A program made the position numbers and the translations under genes. This document shows, one piece after another, positions 14,576-22,386 of a stretch of DNA of 34,459 nucleotides (the stretch's first letter is position 1; the number at the start of each line of letters is the position of its first letter). The notes under the pieces were generated by a model. That model was not told the origin of the DNA, searched no databases, and saw only the letters and a list, made by a program, of their open reading frames with translations. The DNA is taken from assembly GCA_017551545.1 (NCBI GenBank), contig JAFZLJ010000071.1, positions 1 through 34,459 on the forward strand. Reading direction: 5' to 3'. This stretch comes from Treponema sp. (GTDB lineage Bacteria; Spirochaetota; Spirochaetia; Treponematales; Treponemataceae).

Positions 14576-15607
14576 ATGGCATTTGTAGATGAATTATTAA
14601 ATAAGGCAAAGGCTGCCGGTAAAACAATCGTTCTTTGCGAAGGTGAAGACAAGCGCGTTGTTGAAGCAGCATCAAAAATCGTAAAAGACGGAATCGCAAA
14701 AATCATTTTGATCGGCAGCGACGAAGACATTAAAGCAAGCGGAAGCAATGCAGACTTGAGCGGAGTTACAATCGTTGACCCTGCAAATGATGCAAACGCA
14801 GACAAATATGCAGAGCTTCTTTTTAAGGCTCGTGAAGGAAAAATCAACAAGAAAACTGGCGAACCAGAATATGCAGACGTTGCAGCAGCTAAGGCCGCAA
14901 TTCTTAAGGACCACACAATGTACGGTGCGCTCATCCTTAAAGCAGGCGATGCAGACGGATTTGTTTCTGGTGCATGTCACTCAACAGCAAATACATTGCG
15001 CCCAGGACTCCAGGTAATCAAAACAGCTCCTGGCTTTAAGACAGTTTCAAGCTGCTTTATCATGGTTGCCCCAGAAGGCGGAAACCCATATGTTCCGGAA
15101 GGAGTTGCAGTATTCGGTGACTGTGCAATTAACATTGAACCAAGCGCAGAAGAGCTTTGCGACATTGCACTTGCTTCTGCAGATACAGCAAAGAAAATTG
15201 CAGGAATTGAACCACGCGTTGCAATGCTTTCTTTCTCTACAAAGGGCTCAGGAAACGACGCAAAATTCTACGATACAGTTTCAAAGGTTCAGCAGGCAAC
15301 AGAACTCGCAAAAGCCGCAGCTCCAGACTTGGCCTTGGACGGAGAATTCCAGTTTGATGCAGCTGTTGCCCCGGAAGTAGGCGAACTCAAAGCCCCAGGC
15401 AGCAAAGTAGCAGGCCACGCAAACACCTTCATCTTCCCTAACATCAACGCCGGTAACATTGGTTACAAAATCTGCCAGCGCATGGGTGGCTGGATGGCAA
15501 TTGGTCCAGTTTGTCAGGGCTTCGCAAAACCTCTCAACGACCTTAGCCGCGGATGTAATGTGGATGATATTATTGCAACAGTAGCGGTAACGGCTTTGCA
15601 GGCTTAA
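14576..15607 (+). CDS. pta: Phosphate acetyltransferase
   Basis: Interconverts acetyl-CoA + phosphate and acetyl-phosphate + CoA. With acetate kinase this yields ATP during fermentation. The 343-aa protein is the short, single-domain Pta type. Seen are LCEGEDKRVVEAASKI at the N-terminus, GALILKAGDADGFVSGACHSTANTLRPGLQ, MLSFSTKGSG, DGEFQFDAAV and the C-terminal FPNINAGNIGYKICQRMGG. ATG 14576 follows GGAGG by 5 bases. No ackA is next to it; a terminator at 15655-15698 makes it a single-gene unit. Its upstream region carries a 14-bp direct repeat. Confidence 0.97.
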   Translation: MAFVDELLNKAKAAGKTIVLCEGEDKRVVEAASKIVKDGIAKIILIGSDEDIKASGSNADLSGVTIVDPANDANADKYAELLFKAREGKINKKTGEPEYADVAAAKAAILKDHTMYGALILKAGDADGFVSGACHSTANTLRPGLQVIKTAPGFKTVSSCFIMVAPEGGNPYVPEGVAVFGDCAINIEPSAEELCDIALASADTAKKIAGIEPRVAMLSFSTKGSGNDAKFYDTVSKVQQATELAKAAAPDLALDGEFQFDAAVAPEVGELKAPGSKVAGHANTFIFPNINAGNIGYKICQRMGGWMAIGPVCQGFAKPLNDLSRGCNVDDIIATVAVTALQA

Positions 15608-15654
15608 ACAGTGGTGTTGGTATAAACTATAGCTTTATATAAAGCGTTCAAACA

Positions 15655-15698
15655 GGAGGATGGAAGTCAAAATGGCTGCCATCCTCTCTTTTTTTTTA
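15655..15698 (+). terminator. Rho-independent terminator of pta
   Basis: GAGGATGG (15656-15663) pairs with CCATCCTC (15679-15686), followed by a run of nine T. Confidence 0.85.
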
Positions 15699-15805
15699 AA
15701 TTTTTTCATTTTTTTTGCAAAATTTTTGTAAGAAGTCCTCTTTTTTTTCAATACTATATATAGAGATTTTATTTGAGAGGGAGGCTTTGCCGGATTTGCA
15801 GAAGT

Positions 15806-16225
15806 TTTTCCCATAGGAATCGTGGTTTTGGTGCTTCTATGGGAAGTTTTTGCAGCCAGGCAGTTTGGATTGTCTGCAACGGTATGGAGGCTTCCCATAG
15901 GAAATGCGTTTCTGTTGTTTCTGTGGGAACTTTCTGCTAACTGACAGTCTGGGGGCACTACACTGGCAGAAAAATTTCCCATAGAAAACCTGTTATTAGA
16001 CTTTCTATGGGAACTTCTTGGAACCAGACAGCCTGTATTGCCTGCACGGGGAGAAAATTTTCCCATAGAAAATGTCTTTTTGGGTTTTCTATGGGAACTT
16101 TTTGCCCCGGGCAGACTGGATTCCATGCATTGGGAAAATAATTTCCCATAAAAAACTACTTTCTGGTATTTCTATGGGAAAAGTTTGTCACCTAACAGGC
16201 TGCTTCGTCTGCCCGCACACCAGTT
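15806..16225. repeat. Five-unit, 84-bp hairpin repeat array
   Basis: The triplet CCC of the motif TTCCCATAG falls at 15810, 15894, 15978, 16062 and 16145, giving steps of 84, 84, 84 and 83. Each unit starts with a hairpin whose 11-13-bp arms TTCCCATAGAAA / TTTCTATGGGAA enclose a variable loop of about 15 bases. A second conserved part follows with a CAGNCTG core and often ATTGTCTGC. An SD-like AGAGGGAGG and a T-rich, promoter-like stretch precede it. The array ends about 30 bases before the gene at 16258. Both strands show open frames through it because 84 is a multiple of three. It is not a CRISPR: the units are not identical repeats with unrelated spacers. Confidence 0.9.
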
Positions 16226-16257
16226 TTCCTCAATTCCTACTCAATCGGAGGTATAAA

Positions 16258-17097
16258 ATGATTAATGAATTAATTCCGCCAGACCAACTAGGCCCGCTGG
16301 TGCAAAGACGCCTTCTGCAATTAAATGAAGCCCTGGCACAACTTAAAAAGACACAGAAAAATCAGCCGGCTGGTCACCTTAGAATTGCACAGAAAGGTGG
16401 ATCCCACAATTACTTTTACCACTACACTTCTCCAGATGACTTTAACGGTAAATACATTCCCAAAAAACAAATTTACCTGGCAAAAGCGCTTGCCCAAAAG
16501 GATTACAACTTAAAACTTATCAAACAATTAGAAAAAGAAATCTTCGCTCTCAAGAAATACCTTATACAGTCTAAAGACGGCATGGCAATCCAAACTTTGT
16601 ACGACGCCCTTTGCCCTGCCCGCCAATCCCTTATTACAGCGGCAACTCTAACAGATGAACAATATCTTTCTCAATGGAAAAACATCACCTGGCAAGGTTT
16701 CCCCTTTTCTCCAGAAGCTCCACAATATGACACAGCAAACGGCGAAAAAGTACGTTCCAAATCGGAAGTGATAATTGCAGATACTCTTGCCCGTCATGGA
16801 ATTGCCTACCGCTATGAGTTTCCATTGAGGCTCCGGCAAACAAAAAGCAGTTCAGAAAGTATAACTATCTACCCGGATTTTCTATGCCTAAACCTCCGAA
16901 CCCGCAGAGAATTTTACTGGGAGCATTTTGGCCTAATGGATGACCCGGAATACTCTACCAAATCTGCAAGAAAACTTAGACATTACGCCGAAAATAACAT
17001 TTTCCTCGGGCGAAATTTAATCATTACAATGGAAACTCAGGAGGAGCCACTTAATATAAAGATAATAGAAAAAAAAATTCTGGAATTTTTGAAGTAG
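16258..17097 (+). CDS. PD-(D/E)XK nuclease-like protein of unknown function
   Basis: A 279-aa protein. The N-terminal half is helical and lysine-rich (QRRLLQLNEALAQLKK, ALAQKDYNLKLIKQLEKEIFALKK), suggesting a coiled coil. The C-terminal half looks like a restriction-endonuclease fold: VRSKSEVIIADTLARHGI (about 165-182, conserved Glu), IYPDFLCLNLRTRREFYWEHFG (PD near 207, E-H-F near 222) and NLIITMET. Similar SKSE...PDF...EHFG proteins are common, uncharacterised, in gut bacteria. ATG 16258 with CGGAGG upstream is chosen; the frame extends back to 16072 only through the hairpin array. The array would be its leader or its upstream neighbour. It ends 6 bases from the opposing toxin gene. Confidence 0.65.
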   Translation: MINELIPPDQLGPLVQRRLLQLNEALAQLKKTQKNQPAGHLRIAQKGGSHNYFYHYTSPDDFNGKYIPKKQIYLAKALAQKDYNLKLIKQLEKEIFALKKYLIQSKDGMAIQTLYDALCPARQSLITAATLTDEQYLSQWKNITWQGFPFSPEAPQYDTANGEKVRSKSEVIIADTLARHGIAYRYEFPLRLRQTKSSSESITIYPDFLCLNLRTRREFYWEHFGLMDDPEYSTKSARKLRHYAENNIFLGRNLIITMETQEEPLNIKIIEKKILEFLK

Positions 17098-17103
17098 TGT
17101 TTT

Positions 17104-17547
17104 TTATTCACACAACTTTTTCAAATCAGCATCATAAGTTTTTAATGGAAAGCCTGTTCTTCGGGAAAGTTCAAGATAAGAGGCGTCATAATAAGAAAGA
17201 TTATTGTCGGTGGCTAGATCAAAAATGCGCTGGCGGATTTGCAGGTCATTCTGTGATTCTGTATATATTGGAAGAAACTGTAGATCGTACATTATATCCA
17301 TGGCATCTGAGCGGGAAAGGACGGGTTCACCTTTTTGCTTACGTCTTGTTTTACTTAACAGAACATTTCCCATTTCATACCAGAAAAGCTGAGGAACATA
17401 AATCTGCCCGTTATTCTGAAGCACATAGTCTACATCATTTACACAATCAGAAAATTCATCACTGCAGATACCGTTTAAAAGATATGCTGAAAGAAAAGAA
17501 GTATCTGCTACAAAACACGGAAATCTTTTAGTACTTTCTGCCTTCAT
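17104..17547 (-). CDS. vapC: PIN-domain toxin (VapC-like)
   Basis: A 147-aa PIN-domain protein, expected to be an Mg-dependent RNase that blocks translation when unchecked. The acidic residues are in place: Asp15 (FVADTS), Glu58 (WYEMGNVL), Asp121 (YYDASYLELS) and Asp139/141 (TYDADLKKL). It overlaps the end of the antitoxin gene by 20 bases. An AAAGGAG site 7 bases before its ATG lies inside that gene, so the two are translationally coupled as usual for toxin-antitoxin pairs. The RNA target is unknown. Confidence 0.9.
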   Translation of the reverse strand: MKAESTKRFPCFVADTSFLSAYLLNGICSDEFSDCVNDVDYVLQNNGQIYVPQLFWYEMGNVLLSKTRRKQKGEPVLSRSDAMDIMYDLQFLPIYTESQNDLQIRQRIFDLATDNNLSYYDASYLELSRRTGFPLKTYDADLKKLCE

Positions 17548-17833
17548 TCTTAAGCTCCTTTAAGTCTTTTGCTGTAAGTTTGGCAGCTGAGGTTTTCTTA
17601 TACTGTAACTGCATTTTTTGAGAACGTGCAATTATGCGCTGATGTGCATCCATAGCAGCCTGATTAGCGGCGGACTGAGCTCCCTGTAAGACAGCGACTT
17701 TCTTGCCATTTTTGGTAATATTAAATTTAGCACCAGACTGAACCTTTCGAAGAAGCTCTGCAAAATAAGTCTTTGCATCAAAGGCACCAACGTCAAATGT
17801 GTTTTCACCTGTCATAGAAAAAGAAAAAGCCAT
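17528..17833 (-). CDS. Phd/YefM-type antitoxin
   Basis: A 101-aa partner for the PIN toxin. The N-terminal part (TFDVGAFDAKTYFAELLRKVQSG then AKFNITKNGKKVAVLQ) is a Phd/YefM DNA-binding fold. The basic, extended C-terminus (TSAAKLTAKDLKELKNEG) would wrap the toxin. It is the first gene of the pair, with AGGAGG before ATG 17833. A doubled AACYRGTT motif over the -35 region (17884-17907) could be where it binds for autorepression. Confidence 0.85.
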   Translation of the reverse strand: MAFSFSMTGENTFDVGAFDAKTYFAELLRKVQSGAKFNITKNGKKVAVLQGAQSAANQAAMDAHQRIIARSQKMQLQYKKTSAAKLTAKDLKELKNEGRKY

Positions 17834-17883
17834 AATACCTCCTATATAATCTCTACATAAAAGGTACTACGGCTTTATCAAAA

Positions 17884-17907
17884 AGTCAACCAGTTTTTCA
17901 ACTAGTT
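17884..17907 (-). promoter_or_regulatory. Candidate toxin-antitoxin promoter and operator
   Basis: Two near-identical palindromes, AACTAGTT (17900-17907) and AACCAGTT (17888-17895), are spaced 12 bp. They overlap a TTGACT -35 box (minus strand, 17889-17884). This is a typical place for antitoxin autorepression. Confidence 0.45.
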
Positions 17908-17940
17908 TTTATTTCTTTCTCTGTCTAAAACTCACAGATT

Positions 17941-18147
17941 CTATCGATATCTTATCAAAAAATAAACAACATAAAACCAGCCCATGAGGCCGTGAATGAT
18001 GGCCCAGCCTACTGATTTCCAGGTAGCAAAGCTTATTACCATGGCAAGGACTGAACCAAAGGTAACGCCTTTTTCAACAGAACGCTTTACGATTTTCTTG
18101 GAGCCGTCCGGGCGCTCTTCAATTTCTTCAATTATTTCTTTTCCCAT
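17941..18147 (-). CDS. Small membrane protein of unknown function
   Basis: A 68-aa protein starting MGKEIIEEIEERPDGSKKIVKRS, a charged N-terminus. One or two membrane spans follow (VTFGSVLAMVISFATWKSV and AIIHGLMGWFYVVYFLI). ATG 18147 has GAGGT about 6 bases ahead. It stands alone between the toxin-antitoxin pair and paaK. I do not recognise a family and propose no function. Confidence 0.7.
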   Translation of the reverse strand: MGKEIIEEIEERPDGSKKIVKRSVEKGVTFGSVLAMVISFATWKSVGWAIIHGLMGWFYVVYFLIRYR

Positions 18148-18233
18148 AGTTTTACCTCTATTGTCTTGGAGTATTTATTGTCTTTGAATTTAATATTAGC
18201 AGAATGGAATTCGAATATCAATAAAAAAATGGC

Positions 18234-18315
18234 GGGGTTTTTAAGGGGTGGCAACCCCTTAGGAGGAAGGGGTCGGACGCAACGAAGTGCGGCCGAGGGG
18301 AGGGGCTCCTCCCCT
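18234..18315. repeat. Composite GC-rich hairpin repeat downstream of paaK
   Basis: AAGGGG/CCCCTT (18243-18260) and GGGGAGG/CCTCCCC (18297-18314) hairpins flank GGTCGGACGCAACGAAGTGC. The order GGGGTTTT, GGGG/CCCC hairpin, AAGGGGT, GAGGGGA hairpin matches the block at 11475-11590 read on the minus strand. It lies directly after the paaK stop and may terminate it. Confidence 0.7.
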
Positions 18316-18323
18316 ACTGGTCT

Positions 18324-19565
18324 TTATTCAAATCTCTTATCTTCAATACGCTTAGTCTTCTTTTCGCTACGTGGAAGCTCGCCTACGCCGACAACCTTTA
18401 CGATTGGGGTCATGTTGTACTTCTGCTTGAAGTTGTAGGTCATGGTGAGGGCAGCTTCTGTACGGTCGGTGCCGCCTTCTACTTCCATCATGACTGTCAT
18501 CTGGTCTTTGCCGTCTACGTGTTCGATGATGGCGCGGTATTCGCTTGAAGCACCCGGTACTGTGCGGATTACATCTTCGATTGTGCTTGGGAAGATGATG
18601 TTGCCCTTTACCTTTACCATGTCGTCGCTGCGGCCCATGATTGGTGTGATTCTTGGGTACTTGCAGCCGCATTTACATTCACCAGGAACAAAAGCTGCCA
18701 GGTCGTGTGTGCGGAAGCGGAACAATGGAGCGCCTTCTTTTACAAAGGTTGTGAGTGTTACTTCACCAAGGGTTCCTTCAGGAACAGGCTCGCCTGTCAC
18801 AGGGTCAAGGATTTCTACATAAACGTAATCGTCGAATACGTGGATGCCTTCTTCGCCTGGACAGTTGATGCCGATTCCAGGACCATAACATTCTGTAAGT
18901 CCGTAAATGTCAAAAAGTTCAATTCCTAAAATATCCTTGATGCGGTTGCGCATTTTTTCGCCCCAGCGTTCAGAACCAATTACGCCTTTTTTAAGGCAGA
19001 TTTTATCTTTAAGTCCGCGTGTTTCTACCTGTTCTGCAAGGAGGAGAGCATAAGAGGAAGTTGCACACAATACTGTAGACTTCAAATCCTGCATCATCTG
19101 CAGCTGCTTTTCTGTGTTACCAGGTCCCATTGGAATAGCCATTGCACCAAGGCGTTCACAGCCAGCCTGAAAGCCGATACCTGCAGTCCACAAGCCGTAG
19201 CCCGGTGTGATGTGGATGCGATCTTTGTTTGTAATGCCTGCCATTTCGTAGCAGCGTGCAAACATGATTGCCCAGTCTTCTACGTCTTTCTTTGTATATG
19301 GAATGATTACCGGTGAACCTGTAGTTCCGCTTGATGAGTGGATGCGCACAATTTCTTCTTCCGGCACAGTTGCAAGTCCAAGAGGATATGCATCGCGAAG
19401 GTCCTGCTTTGAGCAGAATGGCACCAGCTTTTCAAAATCTTCCTGAGTCTTAATATCTTCCGGTTGTACGTTCTTAAAACGTTCTGTATAAAAAGGATTT
19501 CCGCAAGCCTTAACACGGCGAATCTGAGCGCGGATTTGTTCAAGTTGTGTTTCTGTAAGTTTCAT
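18324..19565 (-). CDS. paaK: Phenylacetate-CoA ligase (arylacetate:CoA ligase)
   Basis: AMP-forming ligase that activates phenylacetate or a similar arylacetate with ATP and CoA. The length of 413 aa is near the family norm of about 430. The P-loop RIHSSSGTTGSPVII is near residues 74-88; IYGLTECYGPGIGINC (A5 region), FRTHDLAAFVPGECKCG and GRSDDMVKVKGNIIFP (hinge and C-terminal domain) follow. ATG 19565 has AGGAG ahead. It is transcribed alone from a TTGACA-17-TACTAT promoter flanked and covered by two copies of the operator shared with the ECF and ior operons. That suggests a role in aromatic amino acid supply or degradation with indolepyruvate oxidoreductase, rather than in the aerobic paa pathway, whose other genes are absent here. 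Confidence 0.92.
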   Translation of the reverse strand: MKLTETQLEQIRAQIRRVKACGNPFYTERFKNVQPEDIKTQEDFEKLVPFCSKQDLRDAYPLGLATVPEEEIVRIHSSSGTTGSPVIIPYTKKDVEDWAIMFARCYEMAGITNKDRIHITPGYGLWTAGIGFQAGCERLGAMAIPMGPGNTEKQLQMMQDLKSTVLCATSSYALLLAEQVETRGLKDKICLKKGVIGSERWGEKMRNRIKDILGIELFDIYGLTECYGPGIGINCPGEEGIHVFDDYVYVEILDPVTGEPVPEGTLGEVTLTTFVKEGAPLFRFRTHDLAAFVPGECKCGCKYPRITPIMGRSDDMVKVKGNIIFPSTIEDVIRTVPGASSEYRAIIEHVDGKDQMTVMMEVEGGTDRTEAALTMTYNFKQKYNMTPIVKVVGVGELPRSEKKTKRIEDKRFE

Positions 19566-19584
19566 AAAAATGCTCCTTTTGTTA

Positions 19585-19646
19585 TGTTACTGTAAATAGT
19601 AACACCAAAAGGAACACATGTCAATATGTTTCTACGAAAAGAAACA
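19585..19646 (-). promoter_or_regulatory. paaK promoter with two shared-operator palindromes
   Basis: On the minus strand TTGACA (19624-19619) and TACTAT (19601-19596) are 17 bp apart. Palindrome TGTTACT..AGTAACA (19585-19604) covers the -10; TGTTTCT..AGAAACA (19627-19646) touches the upstream edge of the -35. Their centres are 42 bp apart (four helical turns). The placement predicts repression. Confidence 0.75.
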
Positions 19647-19653
19647 TTTTTTT

Positions 19654-20523
19654 TTATTCTTTTACACTGATATTAAATGTAACAGTCTGGCCTTTTTTAG
19701 ATTCAGGCTTCTGGTATGTGTATGTAACTGTCTGGCGGTCGCAGGCTGTAACTTCAAGAACATACTGTGAATTATTTGCATAATCAGAATTAAGGAATTC
19801 ATTCTTGTCTGTCATGTCTGTTACATAAAGATAAACAGTTCCGCTTTTGAATGAGAAATCTGTTACAAAGGTGGTCATACCCTTTTCGGTAGTTCCGCTT
19901 GCTTTGTCAGTCAATTCAAATTTCAGACCTTTGTAAGTTGTAAGAATAAAATCATCATTTTCCTGAATTACTGTCTGGCCAACCTCGTCCATTGTCGGAT
20001 TAAGAACTGCATCAATAAATGCAGAAATTACAGACTGACCGTTGCCTGCAAGAGCTTCGCGGTCAAGCTTGGCAGATTCAAGAGTATCGGTATTGATACA
20101 ATCATAAACAACAGAACTGCCGTTTATAATTTCATATGTAATTTTATACTGATTTCCTTCCTGCAGCATAATAATCATTGTATTTGCAAAAAGTGTATAC
20201 TGCTGACCATTATCAAAACATACACTTACAGTATGAACTCCTGGTGAAAGACGGAAAAGCTGTTCACGTGATTTCTTTGTTTTAACTGTCCAGCCTGGTA
20301 CTGTTTCTGTATACATATGAAGCTTTGTATCCTGACCATCATCAATTGCGGCAATTGTCAAATTTGGTCCGACAATAATTTCTACAGAATTTTCTGCTTC
20401 TTCACCTGCAGGGTAAAATCCCTGATCCAAAGGTTCGCTGGTTCCTCCCATAGAAGCACAAGAAGAAAGAATAACACAAACCGAAGTTAAAGCAGCGACT
20501 AATAAAATTTTGATTTTTTTCAT
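19654..20523 (-). CDS. Lipoprotein of unknown function
   Basis: A 289-aa exported protein. MKKIKILLVAALTSVCVILSSC is a lipoprotein signal with the lipobox ending at Cys22. The mature part is rich in beta structure and holds a PEGA-like stretch (QLFRLSPGVHTVSVCFDNGQQYTLF). No catalytic motif is seen. AGGAG precedes ATG 20523. It is divergent from the next exported protein, sharing a 109-base promoter gap, and its stop lies just upstream of the paaK operators. The family is not recognised. Confidence 0.75.
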   Translation of the reverse strand: MKKIKILLVAALTSVCVILSSCASMGGTSEPLDQGFYPAGEEAENSVEIIVGPNLTIAAIDDGQDTKLHMYTETVPGWTVKTKKSREQLFRLSPGVHTVSVCFDNGQQYTLFANTMIIMLQEGNQYKITYEIINGSSVVYDCINTDTLESAKLDREALAGNGQSVISAFIDAVLNPTMDEVGQTVIQENDDFILTTYKGLKFELTDKASGTTEKGMTTFVTDFSFKSGTVYLYVTDMTDKNEFLNSDYANNSQYVLEVTACDRQTVTYTYQKPESKKGQTVTFNISVKE

Positions 20524-20632
20524 TTTTTTCTCCTGATTGTATTATATATACTTCAAGTTCTTTATACTAGTAAAACAAAAAAATATAGTTTAAAATCATT
20601 ATAAAGGTCTTGCAGACTTACAGGAGTTTTTC

Positions 20633-21688
20633 ATGAAAAAAAATCTTATGTGTTTTCTGGTATTTCTTTTTGTTTCCGTTTTTGCTCTTTCTGCACAACA
20701 AAAATATCTTGTCTGTATTAACAACGGCGACTACATCTATTTTATGGACTACAGATATAACAGTCCTTATATCAAGGGTTATCTGGTTTATCACTTCGAT
20801 GACACCAGTTCTTTTATTATAAGTACAACAACTGATGCGATTACAGACGAAAAAGGTTATATCATTTTTACAACCTGTTTAGATGAAAATGACAGTATTT
20901 CCATTCAAGAAATTTACGCAATTTCTGCAAAAACCGAAGAGGAGGAGGGCTTTTATATACAAAATGCAATTGATTTTTTGAATTTTGCAGCCATGCGGCT
21001 TTCAATAAAAGATGAAATAAAAGAAGACAGCACATTCGAAGATAAGTGGGACAATTACAGCCTGTGGTATCATTTTTCTTCTGTAATTTCTTTCTTTGGT
21101 TTTGATACTATCTGTTATGACAAAGAAGGTACTAAAGTTGCAATGGAAGCCTACCGTTACGGGCATTACAAGGAATATTCCAATGAATTGCTTGATGCAT
21201 TTGTAGCAAATGATATTAAATATGTAGAGCCGGTAGAAAGAAATTCCGGATCGGTTCCTTCAAAAGCAAAGAAAAAGACTGTAAAGGATAACGGCTATAA
21301 AATCACTCTTGATGAAAACTGGACAGAAAACACTTATGGAAAAAATATTTCATACTGGCTCGAAATACAAAGCTATAGAGAATCTCAGATTATGATTGAA
21401 CCAGCAGAAGGTGTTGTTTCTTTGGCAACCAAAGAAGAAAAAATTTCTTTTGCAAGACTTTTACTTCAGCTTATCTCCGGGGTTATTCCAACTTCAATCA
21501 ATGCTTATTTTGATAAAAATGATTTGATTATTGAATATGATATAATTGATGAAGAAAAGTGGCTGACATATACAAGAATCAGAATTACAGATAAATATCT
21601 GATTAATTTCAGTTCATTTAAGGATGTCTACGAAGCAAATAAACCATACTTTGAAAAAATCCTTAAAAGCATTAAAAAAACTTTTTAA
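20633..21688 (+). CDS. Exported protein of unknown function
   Basis: A 351-aa protein with a cleavable signal peptide (MKKNLMCFLVFLFVSVFALSA, cut probably after SA/Q). There are no other membrane spans and no motif I recognise. The C-terminal 130 residues (from about GYKITLDENWTENTYG) read like a compact mixed alpha/beta domain ending FEKILKSIKKTF, similar in style to PsbP/DUF1795-type lipoprotein domains, but this is only an impression. ATG 20633 has AGGAG upstream. A T-rich tract follows the stop before the ECF promoter. Confidence 0.7.
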   Translation: MKKNLMCFLVFLFVSVFALSAQQKYLVCINNGDYIYFMDYRYNSPYIKGYLVYHFDDTSSFIISTTTDAITDEKGYIIFTTCLDENDSISIQEIYAISAKTEEEEGFYIQNAIDFLNFAAMRLSIKDEIKEDSTFEDKWDNYSLWYHFSSVISFFGFDTICYDKEGTKVAMEAYRYGHYKEYSNELLDAFVANDIKYVEPVERNSGSVPSKAKKKTVKDNGYKITLDENWTENTYGKNISYWLEIQSYRESQIMIEPAEGVVSLATKEEKISFARLLLQLISGVIPTSINAYFDKNDLIIEYDIIDEEKWLTYTRIRITDKYLINFSSFKDVYEANKPYFEKILKSIKKTF

Positions 21689-21707
21689 AATTTTTTTTTA
21701 AAACCTG

Positions 21708-21772
21708 TTGACAAAATATTATCTCTTGCGTTACTATTCGTAGTAACAAGAATGTTTCTTTGAATAGTAACA
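21708..21772 (+). promoter_or_regulatory. ECF operon promoter with two shared-operator palindromes
   Basis: TTGACA (21708-21713) and TACTAT (21732-21737) are separated by 18 bp. GTTACTA-TTCG-TAGTAAC (21730-21747), with perfect 7-bp arms, covers the -10 box. A second site TGTTTCT..AGTAACA (21753-21772) lies just downstream, about where transcription should start. This is the same motif as at paaK and iorA. Confidence 0.8.
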
Positions 21773-21812
21773 CGTGGCGAAACAGAGGGCATTCACACAA
21801 GGAGATTTAATT

Positions 21813-22385
21813 ATGGAAAAAAGAGAAATTCAACAGGAAGAGAAAAAGGGGCTTTCGCTCCGTGATTTGTTGCTTACCGCAGTACTTTTGGCTGCCGGTG
21901 CAGTTTTGAAGTTTTTTGTAGGAACCTTCATCAACTTTTTTGGTATGAAGCCTAACTTCATTATTGCTATGTATTGTATGGTAATTGTTCTGCTTCGTCC
22001 AAAAATCTGGTATAGCATCATTGTTGGTCTTTTGGCTGGTGCTATCTGTCAGTTCTTCCCTGGAACACCTGGTTTGAACTTTGCATCAGAATTTGCAGGT
22101 GCCCTTTGTATGGGACTTTTGATTATGATTCCTGTAAAGAATCGCCCGATGGAAATTGGTATGGCTGCAGTAAACACATTTATCAGCACAGTAATTTCTG
22201 GCGGTTTGTTCACAGTACTTTTGTTCGTAGTAATCAAATCTGATCCAAAAGCAATGGCTGCTTATGTACCAATCGTTTTGGGAACAGCAACTTTGAATGC
22301 AGTAATCGTTGCACTTTTGTATGCACCATTGATGAAAGCAATCAAAAAGCCATTTGTTTGTGAAGCAAATAAGGAAGCAGCATAA
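21813..22385 (+). CDS. ECF transporter S component, TrpP-like
   Basis: Substrate-binding membrane subunit (190 aa, about six hydrophobic segments) of an energy-coupling factor transporter. FVGTFINFFGMKPNF, then a hydrophobic span and the short LLRP segment, then LAGAICQFFPGTPGLNF, are reminiscent of the tryptophan transporter TrpP of Firmicutes. The substrate, probably an aromatic amino acid, is inferred from that likeness and from co-regulation with paaK and iorAB. ATG 21813 follows AAGGAGA by 7 bases; an upstream GTG at 21774 would read out of the operator and is rejected. It is the first of four genes (S, A, A', T), a complete group-I type ECF operon. Confidence 0.85.
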   Translation: MEKREIQQEEKKGLSLRDLLLTAVLLAAGAVLKFFVGTFINFFGMKPNFIIAMYCMVIVLLRPKIWYSIIVGLLAGAICQFFPGTPGLNFASEFAGALCMGLLIMIPVKNRPMEIGMAAVNTFISTVISGGLFTVLLFVVIKSDPKAMAAYVPIVLGTATLNAVIVALLYAPLMKAIKKPFVCEANKEAA

Positions 22386-22386
22386 A

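Noticed and set aside
15635..16126. Minus-strand open frame with 28-residue repeats (SSHRK..FSMG) through the hairpin array
   Set aside because: The periodic peptide is explained by an 84-bp repeat being divisible by three. It has no good start with ribosome site, and other frames in the array are open as well.
15806..16225. CRISPR array
   Set aside because: Units are diverged over their whole length, with inverted arms and partly conserved 'spacers', and there are no cas genes.
16072..16257. Extended N-terminus of the nuclease-like gene
   Set aside because: The extension is array sequence; ATG 16258 has a proper CGGAGG site.
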